Source: Cinclus cinclus
Lineage: Eukaryota; Chordata; Aves; Passeriformes; Cinclidae
NCBI RefSeq assembly: GCF_963662255.1
Contig: NC_085046.1
Span: forward strand, 137,469,762 to 137,533,761
DNA length: 64,000 nucleotides
Direction: 5' to 3'
A model generated the notes under the pieces. The model searched no databases and was not told where the DNA came from. It worked only from the letters and a program-made list of their open reading frames with translations. Each line of letters opens with the position of its first letter. The first letter of the stretch is position 1. A program made the translations under genes and the position numbers. Below, piece after piece: positions 53,031 through 64,000 of the stretch.

Positions 53031-54551
53031 GAACACTTACTTTATGAATTATAAATGGCCCCAGGCAGAAAAGCAGTTACCTGCGTGTTTAGTTCAGCCA
53101 AGAGGAAGGAACCTCTGGGAAAAAAATCTGCAACAGAAATTAAGGAAGCTAAAGGAGTTTGCTGCAGCAACTTAGTGCCTCTAATTCTCAGAAAGATGGA
53201 GAGGTTAGGTGGGTTGCTGTAGGTGGGATTGCACTCACACTGAGGTATAAACCCCTATAAAAATACCAAATTCTTCCAGACCTCAATGTTATACAACTCC
53301 GTGTTTTTTGGATCTTGTTGTCTAAGGTTTCTTCCTTTAGATACAGTATTCTGAGGCAAGAGGAAAGTTTCTAGCATCTTAAAGGCATGACAGAGCCTGT
53401 TACTTCTCAGACCATTATGCTTTGGAAAGTGTGAAGCAAGGAAAGCAAAGAAAGTTTAAAAAATTATCCAAGAAATGAAAAAATTCCATACAGTCAAACA
53501 TGTCTTGACTCCACCACTCAGCTCCCACCTCATCAAAAGAAGGGGAATTCATGGAGTCTAGTGATATGGAAATATAGGAGAAAATGTAATTTTTTCCTGA
53601 TGATTTTTTTAATTATTAGACATGGAAAAGCTGCCTAACTTCACATATTAGCTCCAAAAGCTGACAAATTAGGAAGCAGTTCTTCCGTATTGCTTTTACA
53701 CAGTGACCACGTTGACTGACTCGCTTTGTCTGTCCAAAACTGCAACCCCTGCCTGGTTTTTGCATTAGGCATCAGAGAAGCTCCAGTTTTCCCTGTTGGT
53801 ACCACAAGAGAGGGAAGACTGCTCCCTGCCAGCACAGTACAGCAACACTCTGCTGCTGGTAAACCACAACACGAGTTCCAAGTAAAAAACCCAACCCTTT
53901 GCTCTGCGTCTTTGCTGCACAGACCTGCATGGAGAACAGGGCTGGCAGCACCGAATGGGAGATGCCTGCAACACAACAGAGCAACTGGCACAGCTTTGGC
54001 ACCATTTACTAGTCCCTTATCTATTATTTATTTACATACACACATATATACAGATGTGTCTGGTAAGCGTAGTTGCCATAGAAATATGTAGTTAGGGTGG
54101 AAAAGACTACACCCTAAAGAGGGCTGAACATGGCTGCTCAATTCTAAGGAATTGGCTACGCATGAAGTTATGGGAAAATGTACCTCACTCTTGGCTCAAC
54201 TTGTGCTATGACTGAAGCTTTTATTGACACAGTCTGAGTTCAGATACATCACTGAGTTTCCACACAGGTCACTCCCTTGATCAGCTAATTGATTTTAGAT
54301 CTGTCCTTAGGTAATTATTTCTGAGAAAGCAGGGATATAGGGCAGAGTTAGGATGCCAGCAACTGCCTAGGGCTGCTGCTGGCCCAGTGGCTGTGCTCCT
54401 CTGTCAAACTATCCCTTGGTGTTACCTGAATCGTGTCCCTGCTGCAGAGGGAGGGAGAAGAGAGGCTGGCTGCTTCCCTCTTCCTGTCTTTCTTCCAGCT
54501 GGTGATGTTCCTCACTTCCCAGCATAGAAAAACTACTTTTCTTTCCTCCAG
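53031..54551. other. Non-coding DNA, possibly intronic
   Basis: Overlapping open frames on both strands at 53640-54090 (up to 121 codons) have no splice support. The last 70 bases are pyrimidine-rich and lead into the acceptor of the candidate exon at 54552. Confidence 0.45.
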
Positions 54552-54705
54552 CTAATATCAGACGGAAAAGAAAACAGAAAACTTGCTACCCCCAGGGCAA
54601 TGATCAAACCACAGTTGAAGTGAAGCCAGGAGAAGGCACCTGCATCCCAAGTTTCCTCTTTGGCCACCACGCCATTGCTGTAGGGCACAAGGGCCCAAAG
54701 GACAG
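54552..54705 (+). CDS. Candidate internal coding exon A, protein unidentified
   Basis: A pyrimidine tract ending TTTTCTTTCCTCCAG precedes 54552, and AG/GTTAGTG follows 54705, so both splice sites are reasonable. The 154-base exon enters in phase 1 and leaves in phase 2. Only one frame stays open; the other two stop early. The 50-odd residues begin NIRRKRKQKTCYPQG, a strongly basic start with a Cys. They continue with EVKPGEGTCIPSFLFG, a second Cys, and end in a His/Gly-rich GHHAIAVGHKGPKD. I do not recognise a family. The phase matches the candidate exon at 62657, and the junction codon would be AGC (Ser). That agreement is the best evidence that both are real. No exon supplying the phase-1 end upstream was found within the window. 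A chance open frame of this length is possible, so confidence is moderate. Confidence 0.45.
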
Positions 54706-55469
54706 GTTAGTGTCTCTCCCTGTGCATACAGGACCACATCAGTTTGGATTCAGGCAGTTCAGGGCATCAGTGTGCAGGGGGAGACATTAATCCAATTTAA
54801 ATTTCATAATTTAACATCACCCTTAATCCCACCGGCCTTCCTCAGTTGCTCAGGTTCTCACTGGACGCTTCATCTCCCAGAACACACATTTGGTCTCCCA
54901 GAATTTATATTCTTGAGGAAAAAATTCAGTTTGGCCTCTGAGCGAGGTTTGGCATGGGACCTGAAATACTACATCAGATTACAAAAAAAAAAAAAAACCA
55001 ACAGATTTCTTTCCTTTTTTTAAATTTTATAAATTATCCTGTGACTTGTGTAATAATGACAGTATCTACAGTGGAGAAAGGGACTATTTGATTCCATAAA
55101 TGGTAGTTGCAGTTACCAAATATTTTCGCTTTGGTTTTACCTTCCCATGAAAGCCAATTATTGACTTGTATATCCTTCTTAATATCTTATCCTCTAATTG
55201 TTCTCTATAGAACAAAAACAAATGGTTGAGGAGGCTCAATTTGTTGTAATATAAATGTTATTGGAGTAGTATGTACATTATGATCCATTTTATTGCAATA
55301 TTATCTGTGCCAGCTATTTTTGGTTGTTAGTTTTACTCTGAAATAATTGTTTGATGTCAGTAAGACTTCACTTTGTAATCAAGCTGTACCATTCCAAGAC
55401 ATGTTGACTGTGAACTACCATCACCAAGCACCCCCCATATCCAACCCTATGGCTCACCATACTCTCTGT

Positions 55470-55512
55470 AGAAAGAAAGAAGAAAAAAAGAAAAAAAGAA
55501 AGAAAAAAAAGG
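55470..55512 (+). repeat. Purine tract (GAAA)n/(A)n
   Basis: Forty-odd bases of G and A only, with irregular GAAA and GAAAAAAA units. Confidence 0.9.
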
Positions 55513-56262
55513 TGATTCTTTTGATTCTTGTGACGCCTCTTACTTCAAGACAATGGCTTATTTTCTGATTTTTTCCATCAAATGAAAGACTGCTGTGGCC
55601 AGCTGCGTTCTTTCTTTCTTTGAAAGAGAGATGCCACCATTTTTGAATCTACTTCTTCAAATCACTTTGTTGTAGTAGGAATTTCTTATCCATTGTGGTA
55701 AGATTTGGATCCTACTCCTCTCCTCAGAGTTTTCCAGTGAGCAGCCAACTTTCCACTTAGTCTCTGAGACATTCTCACATTCTTCAGCACTGTGACCTCT
55801 TAGCCAAGCCTATACTAACCAATGTTTTAAATTCAGTTTGAAATTAGAATACTCAGGTATTACATGGGTTTTGATTTGTGGCCCAACTTAATTGATTGTC
55901 AATTACTTCCTTTCGGTTAATATGCTTATAACAGAAAGTTGAGACAGTCCATAAATGCTCATTCCATGAGGTGTGAGCTACCTCAGTGCACAAGTGAAGG
56001 TAAAACACAAATGTCTGACTGCTGCAACACGTCTTCTTGGAATGTTTAGATTATCTTTTACAATTTCAAATGTCTTCACCAACTCTAGTAGCTAACTGGC
56101 AAACAACTAATAAACACAAGTTACAACAGGAGCACAAATTCTAGTCTAGACATATCTGTAGTAGGAGACTGAGGTCAGACTGTTTTCAAGTTTTGAACGA
56201 GCTCAGAAGAGTTTCCCTACTAAATGACATTAAAATAGATGTGTGTGTGTTGATTTTGGCAT

Positions 56263-56279
56263 ATTTATTTATTTATTTA
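56263..56279 (+). repeat. (TTTA)4 microsatellite
   Basis: Four tandem TTTA units. Confidence 0.9.
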
Positions 56280-57048
56280 AGAAACAATCAATCAAACAAA
56301 GAAATTAATGGGAAGCTGTATCAGGAAGCCTGTGTTTGTTGTCTGAACTTTCAGGAATTTAATTTTTTAATAACCCAGCTACCCTTTTGAATGCAGCATG
56401 TTCAGGATGATAGGAAGTGTTACCCATACAGATGCCTGGCTAGAATATGAAAGTCTAATGGGTCGAGATAAGGGCAGGGAGGGATCACTCACCAGTCAAC
56501 CTCACAGGCAAACACACTCAATTTGGGAAAATTAATGCCAAACAAATCAGAATGGGGTAATGAAAAATAAAAACTAAATCTTAAAACATGTTCTCCTCAC
56601 TCTTCCTTTCTTCCCAAGCTCAACTTCCATTCCATTTTCTTTACTGAGGGTACAGGGAATAGGGGATGTGGTCAGTTCATCACTCATATCTGCTGCTCCT
56701 TCCTCCTCATTGGGAAGACTCCTCACACTCCTCCCCTGCTCCAGTATGGGGTGCCTTAGGTTTAACTCCACAGGATTGTTGCTAAACAGTCCTCCATGGA
56801 CTTCTCCAACATGAGTCCTTCCCATGGACTGCAGTCCTCCATGGACTGCTCTAGCATGGGTCCCTTCCACAGGGCACAGCAGGCTGCTCCAGAGACCTCT
56901 TTGTTCCTCACATGGTCACAAGTCCTGCCAGCAAACCTGCTCCAGTGTGGGCTCCTCCCCATGGGTCCACAGACCTGCCAGGAGCCTGCTCCATGCAGGC
57001 TTCCCAGGATATCACAACCTCCTTGGGCATCCACCTGCTCCAGCATGG

Positions 57049-57272
57049 GATCCTCCATGGGCTGCAGGTGGATCTCTGCATCCCTGTGATCCTCCATGGG
57101 CTGCAGGTGGATCTCTGCATCCCTGCGATCCTCCGTGGGCTGCAGGTGGATCTCTGCATCCCTGCGATCCTCCGTGGGCTGCAGGTGGATCTCTGCATCC
57201 CTGTGATCCTCCATGGGCTGCAGGGGCACAGCTGTCTCACCATGGGCTGCAGGTGGATCTCTGCATCCCTGA
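57049..57272 (+). repeat. 39-bp minisatellite inside the minus-strand LTR
   Basis: Units start with GATCCTCCATGGGCTGCAGG at 57049, 57088, 57127, 57166 and 57205. The first four are 39 bases long and differ at only a few sites (CCA/CCG and TGT/TGC). The fifth is followed by a 29-base insertion-like variant, giving 68 bases to 57272, and a further partial unit starts at 57273. Because 39 is a multiple of three, the array stays open on both strands and creates open frames of 150-205 codons. These are artefacts. Confidence 0.95.
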
Positions 57273-57593
57273 GATCCTCCATGGGCTGCAGGGGCACAAC
57301 TGTCTCACCATGGACTACAGGGGAACCTCTGCTACAGCACCTGGAGCACCCCCTGCCCTCCTTCCTCACTGACCTGGGTGTCTGCAGGGCTGTCCCTCGC
57401 ATATATTCTCTCTCCTATCTTTCACTGCAGTTGTTCCTGTGCAGTATTTTTTCCATTCTTAAGTATTATATCCCAGAGGTTATCACTGTGGCCGATGAAC
57501 TCAGCCTTGGCCATTGTGTCTGTCTTTGAGCCAGCTGGCATTGGATCTGTTGGACGTGAGGAAAGCTCCTGGCAGCTTCTCAGCAAAGCCCCT

Positions 57594-57729
57594 TGTGCTG
57601 GTTTCAGCTGGTGTAGAGTTAATTTTCTCCATAGTGGCTGCTATGGGGCTATGTTTTTGGATTTGTGCTGAACACAAAGTTGGTAATATAAAGATGTTTT
57701 TGTTAAGCCACAGGGGTTAAGCCACAACA
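57594..57729 (+). mobile_element. Internally deleted ERVL-type LTR, nested, with CCCCT duplication
   Basis: It begins TGTGCTGGTTTCAGCTGGTG and GAGTTAATTTTCTCCATAGT, the start of avian ERVL LTRs. It ends GGGGTTAAGCCACAACA, the end of the same LTRs. Only 136 bases remain of what is normally 500 or more. The deletion point is near 57704, where TTAAGCCACA occurs twice close together. Both edges carry CCCCT (57589-57593 and 57730-57734), a 5-bp target-site duplication as expected for ERVL. Removing the insertion restores the continuous text of the surrounding minus-strand LTR, so it inserted later. Confidence 0.85.
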
Positions 57730-57778
57730 CCCCTGAAGTCCCCCTGCTGCCCAGACCTTGTGAGACAAGCCCATCACA

Positions 57779-59444
57779 AGTTTTGCTATACAAAATGTCA
57801 CTATTGCTTCTAATTCAGGTGTTCAACTGCAACTGAGATAAACATCTATAAAGAACAAACAATCTATGGGCTCTGATTCATGCTCACCAGCAGAGATCAG
57901 GCCATCATGCTAAGCAGGAGCAGCCAACCCACTCCAACTATTTGAAGCATGCAAGAACTGGAGACAGAGTTCTATGTGATCGCCAAGCATGTGCAGCTTC
58001 TTGACTGCTGGAGGGATTTAGGCCCTTATCTCCTCGCAATATGCACTAGCACAGAGGTTATATGGGGGTCAAGACTGTCAGGTAGAAATTTGGGGGTGAG
58101 TAAGGAGAGGTAGCAGCAAGCTGGGCACAGCTGTGGTGTTGGTGGAGAGCAAGGGGCCAGAGTGTTGGTCACCACTCTGATCTCTCTCTGCTTTATCTAG
58201 TGACTACTTAATGATCACAATGAGCAAGATTAATGCAAGCACAGTGCCAAGCTGCTCAGCTCTGTCAAGATTAGAGCAGTTCCTACCATCTGGGGAGCTA
58301 TAAAGTCAGAATAAAGGCAATCCTGGTGCTTCAGTCCTTCAGTGCCAGGCAACACTGTTTCCAGACTTAGCCTTTCAGAAACAGACCCCTAAAATTTTGC
58401 CAGTGTGACTCTGAGGGTTTGCAAAGGAGCTAGTCCTTGTCTTCTTGTATTTCCCCAACTGTCCTGATCATTGTAGAGCAGTTCAGTTCTCTGTACAGAA
58501 GAAACCACTTGAATAGCATTATCAGACAGGTTCTTGTCTCAGCTCATATTCAAAGCTCACTTGTGGGTTTTTAGTTAGCTCATTTGTTCACTTGTTTTGG
58601 CTCAGACTTTTGAATGTGATTGATAATTAACTTATTTTCCTTACCACATTCCTCTATCCTCTCCGACATTTCCACAAGTGATTACTCATACGTAGGTATA
58701 AGCCAGATAGTTTAGAAAAAACACTTGTCATCGCCTGTGTTAAGCAACATAACATCATATTATGACAACCATTAGGTCTCTGACTCAAGGTTTTTGCACT
58801 GATCAAGTATCCTTTTAAATAAGTATACATGAGACAGTACTCAAGTGACTGAAATAGATCCTTACTGCTGCCATTCCTTTACCAGGGTGTGATAATAGCA
58901 AAAGAGATGTCCAGCAGTTTGTCACATTTTGCATTGGACTTGTCTCATACCACATCTCCTTGCAGTTCTGAATGTCACGTACACAAATCAGATCTGTTGA
59001 TAGCCCAGTACATGGGGATTGATTTCTCTGGTATCAAGGCTGGGCTATTATTAGCTGAGTTTCTGAACGTCATTGCTAACAAGATAGAGCAAGTATTTGC
59101 TGGCTGCATCACTGCAGAGATCCCATCTTTCATGCCTTGTTCTTTCCTTTGATAATAGTCCCAGCCTTCGAGCTTCCACAGGTTATAATCTGAATCATTT
59201 CAGGCCTGAGATTTATATTCATTTGACTCTAAATATTTTCTTCCTTAGGAAGACTTCAGCTCTCCCAGTCCTACTGGGAGATGATCTGCATCTAACAAGG
59301 GTTTGTGAATTTATGCAGAATATCATCAACACTCTCTGAGGACAGGAGCCCTGGCATGCTCAGTTCTGAGAGACCTCTTCTTCTGGCCAGATTTCCATAG
59401 TCTTCCTCATATAGAGGATTGCCTTCAGAAGATTCACTAGTAAA
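57779..59444. other. Putative intron, between LTRs
   Basis: No exon or transposon was recognised. One + frame of 87 codons (58889-59152) has no splice support. Confidence 0.5.
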
Positions 59445-60007
59445 CGTGCTGGGTTTGGTTGGGATAAAATTAATTTTCTCCACAGTAGCAGGTATGGAGC
59501 TGTGTTTGAATTGGTGCTGGAAATAATGTGGATAATATAGAGATATTTTCATTATTGCTGGGCAGTGCTCACATAGAAACAAAGCCTTTGTTGCCTCTCA
59601 TCCCACCCCACCACTGAGGAGGCTGGGGGTGAACAAGCAGGTGGGAGGGGAAACAGGCAGGACTTCCCATCCCAGCTGATCCAAGGGATATTCCCTAATA
59701 TATGGCATCACACTCAGCACATAAAGCTCAGAGTGATGGTGTCCTCTTCTTGAGTCTCTGTTACATGTGATGGTGCCCCACCTCACTGAGGGTTGCTGAA
59801 CAACTGCCTGCCCATGGGAGGAGGAGAATGAATTCCTGTTTTGTGTTGCTTGTGTGCACAGCTTTTGCTTTATTTACTAAACTGTCTTTATCTCAGCACA
59901 CAAGTTTTCTCACTTTTACCCTTGCAACTGTCTCCCCCACCCCACCAGGGAGGAGGGACTGAATGGCTGCATAGTGCTTAGTTTCCAGGTGAAGTTAAAC
60001 CATGAGA
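59445..60007 (+). mobile_element. Solo ERVL-type LTR
   Basis: Full-length layout of an avian ERVL LTR. It has a CGTGCTGGGTTTGGTTGGGA start, ATTAATTTTCTCCACAGTAG, and GAGGCTGGGGGTGAACAAG. CAAGGGATATTCCCTAATAT and a CACATAAAG TATA-like box follow. Then come TGCCTGCCCATGGGAGGAG, ACTAAACTGTCTTTATCTCA, CAGGGAGGAGGGACTGAATG and a terminal GAAGTTAAACCATGAGA. The flanks GTAAA (59440-59444) and CTAAA (60008-60012) agree at four of five bases, consistent with a decayed 5-bp target-site duplication. No retroviral genes adjoin it. It lies sense to the candidate exons. Confidence 0.88.
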
Positions 60008-62656
60008 CTAAAATAGATCTTTTACTTTCCTGACTGAAAGACGAGTATAATGGCACTGTCCTATGTAATATAACTCCCATCAGGAAGAATACAACATAAT
60101 CATTTCTGAAAATGATCTCAAGTCCTGATGCGAGCTTTTGAACACGACTCATGCATTCAGCCAATGATTCAATTTCAAACTTCAGTACTCCAGTTTCTGA
60201 GTATCTCAGGGCCTTTCATATCCTTGTTTTGTACCTCTGAAGAACAGAACTACTTTTATACCTTGTTTGTGCCAGCACACAAAGCTCAGACAGACCAGGA
60301 GGTTTGTCAGAGAAAAATAAATGAGGTGGTATGATTTGTGGAGGTATTAAACAGACTAGGACAGGTAAAAAGAGCAGTTTCTCTACAGGCTTAATATCTA
60401 GAGAACAGGCTTTCCAGAGCCACTGGACATTTCTCTGGGCATTAGGTTATGCTGTAACATTGTCACTATGGCAGCACAGTGGCAGGAGAACGTCTGTGGT
60501 TATGACACTTCCTTATGACTATGTAGGCCACCGCACATTCAAAATATATTAAATAGTGCTTGCCATAATTTTTTTGCTAGATCTAACTGACTTCTGATTC
60601 TAAATATCTTTGTCATGCCAGATGGAGCTCTGTGCCTGGTCCTTAAAAGTCTGCAGTTGTGTGAACTTTGGGAAGCCAGGAAGACACAGGAATGAGTAGA
60701 CATCCCAAATGTAAACCTACATTGTACAACTTATCAGGTTGACTAATTAATCAGTCCAGACACAGTCCAAGTATTCTATCCAGGTGCCAGGCATAACTGA
60801 AACACTTCCAACCTCCACCAGCCTTCATTAGCTAACACCAGCATCCAGACCCCAAACCAGTTGGCTTGATGTAGCTCAAAGAGCTGTGCTCTGTGCTTTC
60901 CCCAGCACAAGCAGACAATGCCACTCTCCCCACAAACCAAGCTTTCCTAAGCATTGGCAGGACAAGGCAGGGCCCTGCAGAAATAGCAAAACTAGCTGTG
61001 CTCTTAGAAGTGGAATGGCTAAATTTGTAAGGGTATTTATGGCTATTACGGGTACTGGTGCACCTTACATCCTTCCACTTGCCAGTGTCTAATGTTATGA
61101 AGATATTTCAAGGACTGTGCAGTTACTAAACCACTGAGACTTCCAGTCTTCTTGCTACTGTAGGGAGCAATTCCTACATTCCTGAAAAAATTAGGACTTG
61201 ATAAAGTTAAGGATGCGATTCAGTTAATACACATAGGTGTGGAATCCCAGCATTTGAGATACTCTGAAGTAGACACTGGACCTCCAGAAAGAAGGCTGTG
61301 GGACTCAGACATGACTTATGCAGCTTCACATGCATAACTTTGATACCGTGGAGTCTCTCAAAAGGTATTACATTCAGAGAGCCAAATCACCCTACAGATG
61401 GTCATGGCTAAGAATGGAAAATATGTGTAGCCACTCACTCCAAGTCCCCCACTGATGCTCTTTTGGCTGGAACAGACCTCCCCAAAGGCTTGATAATGCC
61501 CAAGCCTCTGAGCTTTCTGGATGATTCACATTGGACCATGAGACTGGGAACGAACAACAGATCCCATGATGGAAACATTTCTGCATATTCAGTCATGGCA
61601 TGCCCTTACATGCATGTGCTCATGAGTTGAGGGAGTGGCCGTGCCTTTGACTCTGCTGGAAGATGGTGCTTTCCCTGCAAAGACCCTGCAAGCTCTATCT
61701 GGTTTTCACTGCAATGTCATATTTCTTCTCTTCCTTGGCACCTCTCACCTAAGAAACTGGTCAGTAGATCAGGCCAACTCGCTGCATCTGCACTAGTCCC
61801 AAGCCAGAGGGGAGACCCCAGCATTGTGCTGAGTGTCTGAATGCTGTCAGGCAGAGCAGGAGTGAATCTCTGGTGCAACACAGAGGTCTGATACTACCTA
61901 CTGCATGAGTTCTTATCAGCTCTGCCTCTACTGAGCAAATTCTTAAACGCTGAGAATATGAGATTAAATGTGCAATTTATTAGCAGAAATGTTAATGTAA
62001 GCCTAAACATTTAACTGCTTTTTCCTACTCATAGAAAAAATGTTTGCTTCCAAAAATGGCTTTTAATTGCATGTCAAGCATAAGTAAATCCTGAGTCCAT
62101 AGATCACACTGCGAGTCCAGCAAGAACCTGAGAGCCCTTCCCTTCCGAGAGGAGTGATTCAGATTCACAGAAACTAATTACTTAATTATCTAACCGAAGG
62201 TTAATACGGCAGCACGGTAGAAGGAATAGCAGTTGCTGTGCATGTTGCTTTCCCTTGCCATGTTGTTAATTTCTGTAAGCATTATGAATGAGCTCCATAA
62301 AAGGAAAATAGGCATAATTATGATACAAATATTTTTCCTTTGTGGCTGTCCATCACCGTCCTACTCTTGCTACTGCTGGACTGAGAAGAATTTATCCCCT
62401 ATATTTACATAGTGATATACTTGATCACTATCACTTTTGAAAATAGACAGTGGCTGTGATGATTCATAGAGACCATTTTAGCAGTAACACTGCAATAGAA
62501 GTTGCTAGGTTGTCAAGCTGTCTTCAAGAAGAAATGGTCACTTTGGCTGATTGTTTAGCTGCTAAAACAAGTATTGCTTTGAAAGTTGTCAGGCCAACAC
62601 GGAATGAGAGCCTAGCATCCATAAATGGTATTTATGTTTGATAACATTTATTTCAG
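60008..62656. other. Putative intron, right part
   Basis: No exon or transposon was recognised. It ends at the TTTATTTCAG acceptor of candidate exon B. Confidence 0.5.
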
Positions 62657-62792
62657 CTACAGCACCTCCCTGCATGGGAAGAGCAATCTCATTAACATTG
62701 ACTTTGACTTTCTCCACCAAATGAATGACTACTCATTCTTTAAGGACAAAATGCACATTACTCTGGGTGGAGACCAATTAAATGGAATTCCT
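62657..62792 (+). CDS. Candidate internal coding exon B, protein unidentified
   Basis: ACATTTATTTCAG precedes the exon and CCT/GTAAGTGT follows it; GTAAGT is an ideal donor. The exon is 136 bases, enters in phase 2 and leaves in phase 0. Two frames stop inside it; the one that fits exon A at 54552 stays open for 45 codons. The peptide starts YSTSLHGKSNLIN, then IDFDFLHQMNDYSFFKD, then KMHITLGGDQLNGIP. The alternating pattern near the end suggests beta strands, and the acidic/aromatic middle is unlike low-complexity translation. No transmembrane segment or catalytic motif is evident and I do not recognise a family. Base composition is higher in G+C than the flanks. Of all open frames in the window, this is the most exon-like. 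Confidence 0.6.
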
Positions 62793-64000
62793 GTAAGTGT
62801 CTGTATATAGGAGACAAAAGAGATGCAGTTTTCATTGTTTTCTTCCTGCTCCTGGTCTCAAACTTGTTTAGTTTCTGTGCATTACTGCACTGGTGATCAT
62901 TTCACAGAAGGAAAATTAGGGAGCTTTTTAAAGAATTTTACCATACATATCTATACTTACTAGTCTTTTGCTCTTCAAGAAATTACAGATATAAAAGATA
63001 CTTGAAAGAATGGCATCTTCTGTACACTCTCGTGAATTAATGCTCTTGGACATATGTGACTTGACAACAGTTGTCAGAACTAGTGGGAGTTGTGAGAGTG
63101 TAGCAAGTCACACACAGTGTAGACTGGGAAGGACAAGGATGTTCCGTTTTGATAAGGCAGCTCCCCCAGAAAGCTCAAAGCATACTGAGAAGCCAAATGG
63201 GAAGGTTTGCTTTTCCTCCAACACTGAAATAGTGTTAGACAAAAGTTTGGGAGCAAAACAAAATTTTGCCAAAAAGAGTCATTTGCTGAAACTAAATTAC
63301 TTAAAATTTCAGGAGATCAAAGCTAAACCTGAAGTCACCTGAAAGCCAGCAAGTAAGTCTGGTGACCCACAACTATAAAACCTATGACTCTGAGGCAGCC
63401 AACCACGCCAGCCTGTCCAAAGACTTGTGGAGTTGTAAAAACACTCAAAACCCCAATTCTATCCTGTTCACATAGAGTATCTACAACAGCAGGACTTACA
63501 GCCTAAAAGCCCTGATACAGATTCTCAAGGACCATTATTCCGGGATAATTATGCTATGCTGGCAGAATCCAGAAACTGGTTTTCCCCAGTATTTATAGGG
63601 TTTGGTGTGGAGCAGAACCTAGAAACTTCATGCTTCTTCAAGGACTCATCTTTTAGTTGATCCTGCAAGAGACACTGGAGTACATCTGCTGAGCACTTGG
63701 ACCTCAGGCAGTACCCAAAACACACCCCCTGACAGGCCCCTGTGATTAAATCTGCTCCTGTTTAGGGAGCACAGACTCCTATGCTTCCAGGAGAGGAAGC
63801 TTCATCTCCAGAACTATTAGCTGGGACTCTCAGGCTCGAAGCTGCTGAGCCAAGAGCCTGCTGAGTTACCCTCTGCCTCAGCCCATTGCCACATGCAAAT
63901 ATCTCAGCCTGCAAAGCTCCTTCTGGTGCAGGTCAGGGATAGCAGGCACAGGCAGCATACATAACACACACAGAGAAGTCAGTGCACAATGAGCTCAATT
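62793..64000. other. Putative intron downstream of exon B
   Basis: No further exon starting in phase 0 was identified before the window ends. A + frame of 110 codons at 63010-63342 lacks a convincing acceptor and I regard it as chance. Confidence 0.45.

Larger units (their letters stand above)
54706..56409. other. Putative intron, left part
   Basis: If exons A and B are joined, this is the start of a 7,951-base intron. It holds a 15-base A run (54983-54997), a GAAA/A-rich purine tract (about 55470-55512) and a TTTA array (56263-56279). No transposon body was recognised before the LTR that begins near 56410. Confidence 0.45.
56410..57778 (-). mobile_element. Avian endogenous retrovirus LTR, minus strand, interrupted
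   Basis: Reading the minus strand from 57778, the order of blocks follows a common avian LTR. It starts TGTGATGGGCTTGTCTCACA, then AAGGTCTGGGCAGCAGG. GCCAGCTGGCTCAAAGACAG follows, then CTGCAGACACCCAGGTCAGT. The repeat-rich 'CTGCAGCCCATGGAGGATC' middle comes next, then several 'CATGCTGGAGCAG' units. It closes with TTTTAAGATTTAGTTTTTAT, ATTACCCCATTCTGATTTGT and a CTTATCTCGACCC end region. At about 1.23 kb excluding the nested insertion it is a long LTR. The outer edges are approximate and no target-site duplication was found. No retroviral genes adjoin it, so it is a solo LTR. The class (ERVK or ERVL) is not certain. It lies antisense within the putative intron. Confidence 0.75.

Noticed and set aside
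56762..57529. Overlapping long open frames on both strands (up to 205 codons)
   Set aside because: They are produced by the 39-bp minisatellite in an LTR; the period is a multiple of three, so stops are excluded in several frames at once.

Overview
The window reads as nuclear DNA from a bird, probably a neoavian species. It is A+T-rich and gene-poor. It carries CR1 3' ends, avian ERVL-type long terminal repeats (LTRs), relics of old amniote tRNA-derived (MIR-like) SINEs, and many simple repeats. Nothing looks bacterial, mitochondrial or viral beyond endogenous LTRs. I found no complete gene, tRNA, rRNA or CRISPR array.

Layout. From 1 to about 54.5 kb I see no convincing exon. This part holds simple repeats (notably an uninterrupted TAC array of 20 copies at 10286-10345 and a TATGA array near 22.45 kb) and a G+C-rich patch at 4.1-4.6 kb. 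It also holds an old CR1 3' end at 15.4 kb and a second CR1 at 22.8-23.6 kb that is split by an ERVL-type LTR. SINE relics lie at 7.0, 14.1, 33.9-34.6 and 36.1 kb. A short CpG-rich islet sits at 49.9-50.2 kb.

From 54.5 kb on, two candidate internal coding exons lie on the + strand at 54552-54705 and 62657-62792. Each has a pyrimidine tract, AG/GT boundaries and only one fully open frame. The first ends in phase 2 and the second begins in phase 2, so they can splice directly, with a serine codon formed across the junction. I could not recognise the protein. If the exons are real, the right end of the window is one transcription unit and much of the left part may be its upstream intron or intergenic DNA.

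The putative 7.95-kb intron between them contains three LTRs. One is an old LTR on the minus strand (about 56410-57778) with an internal 39-bp minisatellite. A short, internally deleted ERVL-type LTR (57594-57729) is nested inside it with a 5-bp target-site duplication. A nearly full-length solo ERVL-type LTR lies at 59445-60007. The minisatellite unit is a multiple of three, which explains the longest open frames in the window; these are not genes.

Family assignments of repeats rest on recalled consensus sequences and were not checked by a search.
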